From Hysterangium stoloniferum (Eukaryota; Basidiomycota; Agaricomycetes; Hysterangiales; Hysterangiaceae), in contig WHVD01000034.1 of NCBI GenBank assembly GCA_015178975.1, forward strand, positions 124,001 through 188,000: 64,000 nucleotides of DNA. Reading direction: 5' to 3'. The first letter of the stretch is position 1. Every line of letters starts with the position of its first letter. The position numbers and the translations under genes were made by a program. The notes below the pieces were generated by a model. The model had not been told where the DNA came from, did no database searches, and saw only the letters and a list, made by a program, of their open reading frames with translations. Shown here piece by piece: positions 46,111-57,129 of this stretch.

Positions 46111-47562
46111 TAGAACAACTTTAGTGAGGAGAATGGTGACACCCATGTTTGTTCCTGAGATATTGCATAAAATCACGCCAAGGACCCCAACGAGCCAAAT
46201 AGCGGAATGCATTTGGCGATGTGAAGCACGAACTAACCATTTGTCATTTGACGAACACCTCGATCCAAACTTGATGTGCAAACCCCCTGATTAGGATAAA
46301 CTGGGAGAATGCAAACGGAACAAGGGCAAAAGGCAGCCAAGGAAGAGCAGTGAAGAAAGTGGGGAAACGTGATTCCAGACGGCTATAAACGGAGCTGAAG
46401 GAATCCGCCGATGGTTGACTGGTCAGAATCTTCTTTAATTGTGTCGAGGGGAAGATATTGTTTACAGGTAATAAAGGGAGAGTGGCTCGTCTATCAAGAT
46501 TGTTGGTGTGAGCTTTGGTGGTAAACTTTATTTGCTTCGATAGAACCGATACACTCTCCACAGATGGCAAATCTGTTGAAGGGGAAACTTCTTGTTTATT
46601 AATACCCATTGTGACAGCCTCGGGTGCAGTTTCACCATTGATTGGCCCCAAACCGCTTGATACACTGTTGACAGGTGTTGATTCTGCTAAAGGGAAGCTG
46701 TCTTGTCTCTCAGCATCCGCTATACTGGAAAATTGGCAAAGGTCCCTCTCCCAAACCATCGATTGTGGTCTCTTATTAGTGGGATTTTTCTTGGTTTGTT
46801 TCCCATCAACTGGAAAAGCGTTTTTAAGCATCGGATTGCTTGGAGGGACTGTCCCTTGTGTCTGAGATGTTGGTGCGACAGTCTTCGGGACATCTCCCGG
46901 AATAGAGCTATCCTCGACGGGTGAATTGACTCTAGGGATGGACTTTTTATCTGAGCTGGGCTTTTCCCTGTCCAGCACCGAGATGTCGAGAGTGTTGGTA
47001 AAAGATTTGTAGTAATCCCAAGCGAAATCGAAATAAATTTGGCCACAGAGAACGGGAGGCTGATCTGGCATACGTCAATCCCAAAAAAACTTACAACGAT
47101 TATAACAATTAGACACGATCCAAGCAAAATACTGCCGACCCAAGCACTGACGGGATCCAACAGTGCGAAGCGGACATTCAATGCAGTGGGGGTGATACGC
47201 CTGGGCAGACTTTTTGACATGACATATTGAAATGCAAGGACAACAAAGCAGGCGATATTGCAGGCTATAAAAGGAAGAATGGTGTACGCAGTAAATGCGG
47301 CGTTTGGGAGAAAAAAAGGATGAGAATATTATAGGGTTTGATGCCTTCCGTACACGCTTGGGTTAATGCATTGTGCCGCCCACAGAATAGCAATGGCAAG
47401 GATAGGTGCGGTTGTTAGATTGATTGGGATTGTGACTCGTCCAAAATGGGGCAGCTTAAAAGGGATCTTTGTAGCCCGGATCACGAAGATGATAGATATG
47501 ATAGAGATAACAAGAGTCACATCTTCTTTTGCGGTTAGCGTAATGCGATAGCCAACGTCGAA
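46100..47562 (-). pseudogene. Rearranged ArsB/NhaD-like anion transporter (right arm plus spacer)
   Basis: On minus the N-terminal segments in the right arm (47562-47306) run to NILILFF and then jump straight to PNAAFTAYTILPFIACNIAC. That motif belongs further along the family's proteins, so the middle of the gene is deleted. It continues with TALNVRFALLDPVSAWVG, IVVSFFGIDVCQISLPFSVA and a one-base frame change near 47036. A long polar loop follows, then TALPWLPFALVPFAFSQFIL and WLVGVLGVILCNISGTNMGV..TILLTKVV, where the palindromic junction cuts it. Substrate is unknown; arsenite or another anion is typical for the family. It cannot encode a working transporter. Confidence 0.7.
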
Positions 47563-49599
47563 TCACTGCAAATGCTAGTCTGGCAACACATCGATGAGCG
47601 ATGAACCAGCTTAAGAAGTTTATGACCTAACGTGATAAATGTTTAAATAAATGTGTAAGTGTTGATACACGGTAGGATGGCGCACAACTAGAGACCTACT
47701 TCCTTGCAGCTGAAAACTGTTGTGTTGTGCGAGAGTATAAACCTATGGGCTTTAGTATATCTGGCGGTACAACACGTGCATCACACTATCCCCTTACCTG
47801 AAATACACCTGTGGCTACGTATTCACTCCACATCGACTATCCCACTTAATTTTTGTCCAATCTACACCAAAATTGACACACTACAAATATTTCCTATTGT
47901 TTCAAAATTGGCGAGACGAAGATGGCTGTCACAGGTGTCGAAGTTTCCCACATCCAGTTGTGATGTCAAGCAGAGTTCAAATGTGTGACAAGCTCGATGT
48001 CATGAGTGTTTTATTGGTAATATAATATAATATTAGTAAAGGTTCCCGACGACTTCACCACATTCCAGTGTAACGAGTCAGCGGCTCACTAATGCTATGT
48101 TGTGGGGGGGGGCCGGCAACTCGGTATCCCTTACCCGGAAATATTAGTAATTAGTTAGTATTTATTTAGTATAAAAGACTCGATATCATCTCGAATAAAT
48201 AATATATTATCATCCTTTGACTACAGCTTATGGGCCCCGGCCGTAACTAGAACAAGTATATACATAACCTTAACTCTAGAACTCGACACTCAGATCTTTG
48301 GACCGAAAAAATTCAATCAAATAATAATTACCTGAAATGTCACTAAATAATTCAAACTTGTTATATAGGATCGACCCCTTAAATGGGGACAATTATTTTG
48401 CATGGAAACAGAAACTCAAATGTATCTTAATAGAACAAGGTCTATGAGTGTATGTGGATGGATCAACTGGGGAGGCCGATGCTGGGAAAAAGGTGGCAGA
48501 AAGGAGGGCCAGGTGACACGAAATGGATTTTACTCAATAAAGTCAAATAAACAATCAAAGAATATTCAACAATATTGAATGCAGATGCCTCATTTGACAA
48601 AATATTAATTCATCCTGTTGATAAAGCATGAGGCAAATATAGGACACAGAAGCTCATGAATAATAATTAAGTCAAATAAAGGCTCAAAAAAGTTTGATGA
48701 TTATATAATACAGGTAATAATATAATTATTGTACAGGTTTTCTGACTGACTTCCCTTGCTCCTATTGTAGCCCTTTTATACTATTTATCATTTACCTAGG
48801 ATGAAAATATGATCTCAGAAAGAAATTATCAATGATGTCAAACTGAGACAAGTCAAAAGTTAGTTGAATATTGAGTTGAAGAATCTGGAAAGATAGTTGA
48901 GTTGGAAGTTGAGTTGGAAATTGAGTCAGAATGTCAAAGAAATGTCAAAGAATGTCAAAGGAAAGTCAAATGAATATTGAATTGAATATTATTGGAATTT
49001 GAGCTTGTACATTCATGACACCTGTTAGGCCTGGAAAACCCACTGGCCTCTGGACCCCATCCTACCTGCACCCGACTCTCTATACCAGGTTACAGTTAAC
49101 TGGAAAACCTGCCAGCATCTGGACCCACCTTCCATGCACCCGACTCTTTATACCCACCAAGTTAAAGTTCACAACTGGACAACCTGCTGGGACCTGGACC
49201 TCAAACCTGTCTATGCCTGACCATCTGTGTCTCATGCACCAGTCATCAGAATACCTGCTGGGACCTGCACATGTCATACCTGTCTATGTATATCTGACTC
49301 TGTCTCATGCACCAGTCATTGGACTCTGCTTGGACAACCTGTCAGCTCTATAACTGAGCTCTAATCCCATTATGGTCAAATGACCTGTCATGTTTCAGAC
49401 CCCAGTCCTGTTCTGTTCCATCCCTAACACCTAGTTTGGTGTTTACTTCTCTCATTTCATGATAACTTATTTTGATCTTCATTATTACCAGATTTGGTAT
49501 TGCATACATTCCACAGTCTATATAGCCTAGCTAATGTTGTACATACAATCTGGTCAGAAAATCAACTTAGTTCTCCCCCAGTAACTTAGCATATACATA
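47306..49599 (-). repeat. Right arm of the large inverted duplication
   Basis: Reverse complement of 43759-46052. Beyond 49599 the sequence no longer matches the flank left of 43759. The spacer between the arms is 46053-47305. Confidence 0.95.
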
Positions 49600-50134
49600 C
49601 TTAGTTTTAGCCCTTCCTTGAGGGGTATTAATTCTCAAATAATAACTTATTAAGTCTTAAATAATAAAATGTAACTTCTAAATGACATGGGTTCTAGGTT
49701 TACATGAAAAACTTGCGTGTCACGGCAGTTGTCCTTCCTAATTAGGCCAACTGCCACAACCTGCACGGCACTTCCTAATTAGGCAGGTAACTGCTGCGAC
49801 ACTGAAACAACTGTGCTTGTGGATGGGAGAAGCTCTTGAAAACATCAAATACTAGTGAAATGTATTATATTGTGTTATATGCTCTTAAAAGTGAATATTA
49901 TATGCAAAAAACTTTCTTATTAGGGGTTAGGGGGTTAGGGTTAGGACCTTCCATACCTCTATGTCTTTCATAATTCACCCTGGGTCATTTTCTGAGTATT
50001 CTTTTAGGCTGCCTCTGAAACATAGCTTCCTCACCCATTCACTCTGCTTTGTACTTCGAGCTAATCAGAATTTTGGTCTATTTAGAGGCAAGTATGAGAT
50101 TCTTGAGTGTCTGGTTCACTGCATTCACTAAACC
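49600..50134. repeat. Dispersed repeat, left part, with telomere-like tract
   Basis: The stretch from about 49,840 (ATTGTGTTATATGCTCTTAA) to 50,134 (GTGTCTGGTTCACTGC) is repeated at 51,750-51,790 plus 52,736-52,990. A short palindrome-rich segment (CCTAATTAGG motifs) is at 49,736-49,785. Confidence 0.6.
49919..49945 (+). repeat. Interstitial telomere-like tract
   Basis: Four degenerate TTAGGG units (TTAGGGG, TTAGGGGG, TTAGGG, TTAGG). The related repeat near 52,770 lacks it. TTAGGG is the usual telomere repeat of basidiomycetes. Confidence 0.65.
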
Positions 50135-50970
50135 TGTTACGACTGGAATTCCCACCAGACTCCGGGCATTAACTTATACACACCCACACCCTATATGCAC
50201 CAATTGTCAGTTTACCAGAATTCCTGCCAGACTCCATATGTCAGACTTGTCAACATTCAACTTCATTATGTTGTGTATCAGTCACTGGAATACCCACCAG
50301 ACTCCGTCCCTGTCTATGTCCGACCTCATCCCACGCATCAGTCACCAGACCCCTCTCAGACAACCCATCATCCCTCTAACTAAGCCCCGTTCCCATTTTA
50401 GTCAAATGACTTGTCACGATTCGGACTCCACTCCCACTCCATTTCCCATTATGGTATATGATTTGTCACGATTCAGACTCCACTCCATTCCATCCTGTTC
50501 TTAACACCAAATTTGATGTTTACTTATCCCGTTTTATGTTTTGCTAGTTTCGTTTCATTATTACTGGATTTGGTATGTTATTCATTCCACAGTCTATATA
50601 GTCTGGCAGATGTTGTACATACAATCCAGTCAGAAAATCAGCTCAGATTCTCCCCAGTAATCTAGTACATTTTCTGCTCTAAACTCCTCTCTGAATTACA
50701 CCACTCTTGCTAGTCGGAGCCCACAGGCTCCAATGCATCTATCTCTTAACCTCCGACTTATTTATCTCAACTCCCCGACCTCTCGACCCACAACCTCTGA
50801 CCCACAACCCCTTGACCCACGAACTCTGCCCAGACTCCCTGGGTTTCCCATCCGCCTGTTTGAAATTGGACAACACAATCTCGTGAGGGCACAACCAATA
50901 AGCTGAAGCCAAGTCCTACCAGATTTCCCACAGGTTTCTCTGGAAACCCTCCGTGTATGCACCCTTAACA
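50135..50970 (+). mobile_element. Solo LTR, family A (copy 3), target duplication AAACC
   Basis: The 836-bp repeat begins TGTTACGACTGGAATTCCCA and ends GCACCCTTAACA, flanked by exact AAACC (50130-50134 and 50971-50975). The diverged repeat copy near 52,970-53,015 shows the corresponding site without an LTR. Confidence 0.92.
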
Positions 50971-51113
50971 AAACCCATATTACATGAAAGTATGAGCATC
51001 AGATTCTGAAATTGATAGTGAAATACCTGATATTCAGTCTCTTCTGGTTCAGGAATATCACATTCATTCCAAGAGTAAGGAATAAAAGCATATGGACTCC
51101 ACTATTTCCAATC

Positions 51114-51500
51114 TCATGTCACTGTGGACACACTGGTGATGGCAATGAGGAGGCAGCTCATAACCTCTAACAAACCTAGAGCATATGATTCAAAAGTGTC
51201 CTGTAGCTGGGGCTGTACCACACCACTAATCCTTTTGAGACAAGTGTTGCCAGTATGAAAATGCTGATAGCATCCTTTCAAAAATGAGTTTGCTACCTTA
51301 GTTAATTCCTCATTATTTTGTGTATTGCCTTCCATGGTTGACCAAAACTGAATAAAAGCCTCCACAAAGCCATTTGCCTGAGCTGGACTGAAATCAACAA
51401 TAAATGGAAACATTTCATCAGTTAATTGGTGTCCCTTCTTCTGACATTGAGAGGCCATACTTTGAAACAGCATTAGAAAGTGGTTATGATTCAGATTCAA
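51114..51500 (-). CDS. 128-aa open frame of unknown function, probably repeat-derived
   Basis: The minus frame has an ordered-looking sequence (PFIVDFSPAQANGFVEAFIQF, then LKRISGVVQPQLQDTFESYA) and no stop. I cannot assign a family. Its position between two LTRs suggests a transposon passenger or an element remnant. Confidence 0.35.
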   Translation of the reverse strand: MNLNHNHFLMLFQSMASQCQKKGHQLTDEMFPFIVDFSPAQANGFVEAFIQFWSTMEGNTQNNEELTKVANSFLKGCYQHFHTGNTCLKRISGVVQPQLQDTFESYALGLLEVMSCLLIAITSVSTVT

Positions 51501-51790
51501 CTGTCATTGTGACCTCAATCAGAAGTATATGTGAATTTGTTTTGATATTTGGATAACCTCTTACATATTAAAATAACTTCTATCTACATATATACACATG
51601 TAGAAATAGTATTTGCAATCCAATCTGAATATGGTGTTACATCACATTGTATTCAAACTTACTTCTCTCTACAGAAAAACCACCATTCCCTTTCTATTTT
51701 GGCACATTGAATAACAACTTTACTTATGGATGACAGAGGCTCTAAAAAATTTCAAATACGATGTGTAAAATGCTCTATATTGTGTTATAT

Positions 51791-52735
51791 TGTCAGGAAC
51801 CAGAAAACCTGCCAGACCTCCGGGCTCCCAGACCCTGTCCTACATGCTCCCAACCCTTTATATTGTATATGTAGTTACAACCAGAGTTCCCGCCAAAGCC
51901 CACACATCAACTTGTTTATGCCCGACTCTCTGTATGCACCCCACCCTATCTGCACCTGACTCTCTATACCCACTACCAGACAACCCACTGGGACCTGGAC
52001 TCCACCCTATATGCACCCGACCTGCTGTATGGAACCTAACATACAGTCACAACCAGAGTTCCTGCTGGGACCTGTCCATCATACCTGTCTGCACCTAACC
52101 CTCTGTGTCTCATGCACCAGTCCTTGGACTCTGCCAGACCCTTGGAGCCCTCTAACTGACCCCCACTCCAGTTATGGTCTAATGATCTGTCATGTTTCAG
52201 ACCCTGCTCCCATTCCATTCCATCCCTAATACCTAGTTTGGTATTTACTTGTTTCATTTTATGTTTAATAGTTCTGCCCCTCATTAATACTGGATTTGGT
52301 ATTATTACATTTCACAGTCTATATAAGTCTCCTATATTCATGTACTTAGAATCCAGTTTGAATCTCAAACTAGTTACACCCTGAATACATCCTGATCCAG
52401 TCTCTACTCTCTTGTCTGTCTGCACACTCAATTCCCGGAACTCCCATGGGAACTCCAGAATCTACATCTCCCTGTATGCATTCGGTCAGCTCGAAATATG
52501 GACACCCGAATGAGTGTATGAGGGTGCAGCACATGAGCTGAAGCCAAGTCCATCTCATCAGTACCATACCTTCTGGTAATTATTCTGATACCACACTCCC
52601 TTGTACTAATATCCCCAGAAACTCCCCCAGACTTATTACCTGGGGACTCTGTGGGACATTTCCCAGAAAGAGATGTGTTTGGAATGATTACTGGAAAATC
52701 TGTGGGACCGGAGATCCTTTGTTCAGAACTTAACA
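51791..52735 (+). mobile_element. Solo LTR, family D, target site TATAT/TATGT
   Basis: The 945-bp repeat begins TGTCAGGAACCAG and ends CAGAACTTAACA. Flanks are TATAT (51786-51790) and TATGT (52736-52740), one mismatch. The related repeat near 49,850 has the joined empty site (GTGTTATATGCTCTTAA), which supports the insertion. A reverse fragment of this LTR is at 60116-60328. Confidence 0.75.
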
Positions 52736-53022
52736 TATGTGTTCTTAAAATGCAAATTATGTATACAGAAACTCTGTTTATTTGCATTAAAATATTTTAT
52801 ACCTTTAAGTCTCTTTATAATTCAACCTGGGTTGTTTTCTGAGTATTCTTTCAGACTGCTTCTCAAACAAAGCTTCCTCATACATTCCCTCTGCTTTGCT
52901 CTTCTGAGCTGGTCAGGGTTTTGGTCTATTTAGAGGGAAAATATGAAATTCTAGTGTCTGGTTCACTGCCTTCACTAAGTTCTGGCCCATGCTACATATA
53001 TGAAAGTATGAGTATTAATCTA

Positions 53023-53960
53023 CAGTGACCCAAAAAAGCATCTGGATGTTTGATAAAATTGGAAAGATGGGTTTACAGCTCCAGAAATAAAATAGATAAA
53101 ATTCTGAATAAATCAGAGATAAGAGGTATACATCTGACCTACATGATGACATAAGCATGACATCATAACTTTCCTTATCAGGAAAGTAGGAAATTAATAA
53201 TGGACATGGTGCATCTGGACACTTTTTTTGCTCTTGTAATTAATTACTAGTTTTTACCAGTTTCAGTATTTAGTGTACCCCCCTTGGCCTCGAGTACTGC
53301 AGCAACCCTTCTAGGCATGCTCTTGATCAATTCAAGGCATTTCTCCCTTGGAATACCCTCCCATTCCACCTCCACTCTCTCCCAGAGCTCCAGTATGCTC
53401 TTGGGTGCCTCAGGGTATATTCCAAGCCTTCTCTTCAACTCCCACCATAAGTGTTCTATTGGATTCAGGTCTGGAGACTGTGCAGGCCAGTCTAAAACCT
53501 CCACCTGATGGTCCTTGAACCAATCCTTGGCCAACTTGCAAGTGTGTTTAGGGTCATTGTCCTGCTGGAAGACAAACCTTTCCCTGTCCATCCCATAATA
53601 CTCCACTGTTTTGAAGATATAGTCCTCCAATATGTCCTTGTACATCTCCCCATCCATCCTCCCATCTATCTTGCACATGTACCCCACACCATGTGCTGTC
53701 ATACATCCCCAAATCATTAGACTCCCTCCTCCAAATTTGATAGTTCCATTGATATGCTGCTAAGTGAGTGCAGAACCTGGTCTTTTCCATACCCACAACC
53801 TCCCATCAGAGCCCAAATGATTGATTTTGGTCTCATCTGAGAAGATAACCCTAAACCAGTCCTCCTCAGTCCAATTCTGGTACTTGATAGCAAACTCATA
53901 TCGAGCCTTGATGTGTCAACAGGCAAGAAGAGGTCTTTTGGCCTTCACCACAGCCTTCAA
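53023..53960 (-). mobile_element. Tc1/mariner-type DNA transposon, 5'-truncated
   Basis: The 3' end carries a TA followed by a terminal repeat CAGTGACCCAAAAAAGCATC at 53023-53042, with a related internal motif near 53,211. The minus-strand transposase (about 53960-53247) shows the DDE catalytic sites: IFSDETKIN, then FQQDNDPKHTC, and SPDLNPIEHLWWELKRR with the final Glu. It ends at 53247. Stops interrupt it near 53760 and 53918. The N-terminal helix-turn-helix is absent; the frame runs directly into accessory gene copy 3. The other terminal repeat was not found. Confidence 0.85.
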
Positions 53961-53965
53961 ATTCT

Positions 53966-54548
53966 CTTTCTGCACCTCAGTTTCCGCAGCTTTGGCCACT
54001 CCCGAACTTTCTGCATCGTTAGTTTTCTGAGCCTTCTCACCTTTTGGAACCCTTTTCGAGGTGAGAGTGCACGGAAGTTTAAGAACTGCGCAGGGATAGC
54101 AAGTTCCACCCCATTTTACCTTCTGTTTCCAACACATCATATTCCATATGGAACATTGATAACACGGATTGTCATGGACGACTTCCATCCGTTCCGGAGC
54201 CTTGACCTTTGGCTTCTGTTTCAGAAGTTAATCAAATACCGACCTTTTGTAGATGCACTTACTTTAGGACTCGAAGGTCCAGCCTCTCCCTCTACCTCAA
54301 CCTCCATGGCTTTTCGCTGTACCCAATAGTTATCGGTTGGAACCATGGAAATTTACGGATTGCACTTACCTTTCCTTCCCTTATCTCCTCATGTTTTTTC
54401 GCTGCACCTTCACTCACTACAACTCCTGTTTTTCTGCCTCTTCCACCTCTTTCAACTCCTGGATCAATGCCTTTTCCTCCTCATCCTGTCGTCACTTCAA
54501 CTCCTCCATCCTTTGTCGTTTTTGTTGAAGTTCTGCAATCTTTGACAT
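53966..54548 (-). pseudogene. Antisense accessory gene, copy 3 (decayed)
   Basis: Minus-strand exons are 54548-54370 (coiled coil, MSKIAELQQKRQRMEEL then EEEKALIQELKEVEEAEK, with several stops), 54316-54263 (acidic linker ending GPSSPK) and 54215 to about 53966 (Cys cluster CYQC-x6-C then CYPC-x6-C). Both introns begin GTAAGT and fall at the same places as in copy 1. It lies just inside a polypurine tract and 3' LTR (54805), antisense to the element. A truncated mariner cuts its end. Confidence 0.65.
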
Positions 54549-54791
54549 TTTTTGAAGTACAGCAATTTCAGTATCTGAATCTTCCAGGGTAGTGATGAAT
54601 AATGGTCGATGAATTGACATGCAAGTTGTGGATAAAGAAACAAAAATGTTAATTCGAATATTTGGAGGTTTTTATCCCCAGAACAACAGCTGAAACTCTC
54701 ACCTCCAGAATTGCATAAATTTCATGACACATAATAATCAGCTGTCACTTCAATCACTCAGTACCTAATCGCCTCTATGGGACTTCGGCCT

Positions 54792-55348
54792 AACAGGGGG
54801 GTACTGTTACGACCCATTCCCAGATGTTTCAATATCCGACTTCTGATCTCCGACTACGGAACATCATAGTTACCATATTTTCCGCATTCTTTCGTTGTTC
54901 CACATTTGGTAATTTGTCCATTGACAAGTATTCACTCGTTTGTTTATTATATTCCTGTTTCAGAATATTGTCTCCCTGATATGTCTTATTGTATTTCCGT
55001 TTTAAGAATACTTCCGTTTCCGTCTTATTATGGTCTTAGTTTGTAGTACAATAACGAGAAGACTTATATTAGTTTCTGCGAATTTGTACTTTACCTTAGA
55101 TCTGATATCGACTTAGTTTCTTATTCCTTCTCCTGTCTTTCTGTATGCTCGATATTCGGAACTCTTTGGAACTCTGAATATCCATATCTTCCATCGTAAG
55201 TCTTACTTCTGAAATTAAGGACTTTGAGCGTTTGCGTAGAGGCGCAGCACATAAGCTGAAGCCAACGTCCTGACCCTATCTGATAGTTCCCGACTTCCCG
55301 GTGACTTTCCGATGGTTTTGGAATAAGTTCCCAACGTGGCACTTAACA
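54792..55348 (+). repeat. 3' LTR of a truncated element, with polypurine tract
   Basis: The LTR 54805-55348 begins TGTTACGACCCATTCC and ends GTGGCACTTAACA (544 bp). ACAGGGGGGTAC precedes it, so it is the 3' LTR of a plus-strand element, and the antisense accessory copy 3 lies upstream as in the full-length chromovirus. The flanking pentamers differ (GGTAC and TTCTC), as expected when the rest of the element is gone. Confidence 0.75.
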
Positions 55349-55799
55349 TTCTCTTGAAGTGTCAGGTGTTTTGTTCCACATTGGACTTCCAATTTCCCAT
55401 ATGGCTGTGATTGCTTTTTTTGTGTTATATTGGGGATTTTTGTAGATTCTAGCTCCCTATTTATTCTCTTTCATACTCATACAACACTTTCCTTCAATTT
55501 CACTCATCTGTCTGTCATTGAATCTTTTAGTATAAATTATTGTCTTGTATTCTACTAATCTCCAGTTCAAACATTGATTCAGAACCTTTCTGTTAAGAAC
55601 TACATTGTTCAGGCCCCTATGTATACATATTTTCAACCTACATATACTGTACTGTCCTCTGGCATTGTGATACCCAACAACACACCCACTTAATGATTTC
55701 CTTTCCACCCACTCTATCTCAGTTCTGTTCTAATGACATTCCATTATTTCTTGCATCACTTCACCATATCATTTTCCACCTTAGAATATTTATCTTCTT
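55349..55799. other. Repeat-island filler
   Basis: No recognised coding sequence. It may contain the lost 5' part of the second chromovirus. Confidence 0.35.
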
Positions 55800-56340
55800 T
55801 CTGTTGTGTTGTAACCAACTCAAACAGGGTTCACAGAGTGTTGAGGAATACAGTATATTGCCAAGTTTAGGCAATTCAAGGAGCATACTCTGTATAATGA
55901 TGTTGCTCTCATTGAAAAGTTTGAGCAGGGCCTCAATTCTGCCTTGGTGGACAGGATATATGCTCTCCCAGAAATTCCTACTACCTTGAAAGGTTAGTTT
56001 GACTGGGCCACAAAGTTGGATAGGCAATGGAGGCAAAGGGAACTTAACAAGAAAGATTCTGGCCTGCTCTTCAAGCCCTAAAAGCCAGTCCCACCTCAGC
56101 AGAACAACCCTCCTGACCCCTCCAGTCAAGCAGCTCAGACTGTCAAACAATCTGAGGTTGTACCCATGGAGGTTGATTCAGGTTGGAAGTCTGTTAACCC
56201 ATTATTTGTTTCAAGTGTAGGAAATCAGGGCATAAGGCCAATCAGTGCAGGTCCAACATGGACATTAATAGTACATATTATGATGCCATCAAGGTATATA
56301 TGAAGGAGGAAATAGAGAAGGAGAGGAAGGGATTTGAGGA
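55800..56340 (+). pseudogene. Gag fragment of a second chromovirus
   Basis: Plus frames show a capsid-like stretch (QLKQGSQSVEEY, AKFRQFKEHTLYNDVALIEK, then DRIYALPEIPTTLKG and FDWATKLDRQW). A zinc knuckle follows, FKCRKSGHKANQC at about 56210-56250. Stops and frame changes break it, and the N-terminal part and 5' LTR are missing. Confidence 0.8.
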
Positions 56341-56571
56341 GGAAAAGTAGGATTTTAAAGGCACCATTGGTGAAAGACATGTCCCAATGGAGCAACAAAT
56401 TTAGTGTGCTAGATAGTCTTCCAGATACCACCCCCATCTCAATCAGACTCTCTAAACACTGAAGCAAAACTCATGCCAAGAGCTTCCCACTCAGAAACCC
56501 CCCCACAAAATGTTTTTATCAGAAGCACTCATCCCAAGACTTCTACACACCTTCCAGTTGTCCTCAGAACA

Positions 56572-57110
56572 TTTCTGTGACAGCCCTCCTTGATTCTGGA
56601 GCCACAGGTCTTTTTCTAGATAAGAAATTTGTGGAGTATCATAACCTTAATACTGTCAAGCTTCCCAGAGCCGTTCCAGTCTGCAATGTTGATGGAACAC
56701 TCAATAATGGGGGATCTATCCAAGAGGAAGTACATTTAACAATGATATTCCAAAACCATACAGAAAAAGCACCTTTGCTGTATGTGACCTAGGGGATAAG
56801 TCTGCTATCATTGGACACACTTGGTTATACCACCAAAACCCAGAAATAAATTGGAAGACTGGAGAAGTTCACTTTGCCAGATGTCCATCTCAATGTCCTG
56901 TAGAGGTTAGGAGAATTAGGAGGAAGAAGCAGAGAAAGGCAGCAGAATTTAAAAGAAAACTCCCTAGTCTCATTGAGAGTGAAGATGATGAAGAGGAGGA
57001 AGATGACCAGTCAGGAATTGAAGACCATGATGGGCTACAACTGTCTATCTTCAAGCTCATGTCAATGCTACTTCTACTGTATCTCAGAAGTTGGCAGAAG
57101 AATCTCATAA
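56572..57110 (+). pseudogene. Aspartic protease region of the second chromovirus
   Basis: VTALLDSGATGLFLDKKFVE holds the DSG active site. A second-half signature, SAIIGHTWLYHQNPEINW, follows after one stop. The acidic linker (about 56975-57030) leads into reverse transcriptase. Confidence 0.8.
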
Positions 57111-57129
57111 ACAGGACCAGAAGAAAGCC

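Noticed and set aside
47036..47110. An intron in the transporter between VIIV and DQPPV
   Set aside because: Reading straight through gives the expected VSFFGIDVCQISLPF. A single lost base near 47036 explains the frame change better than an intron.
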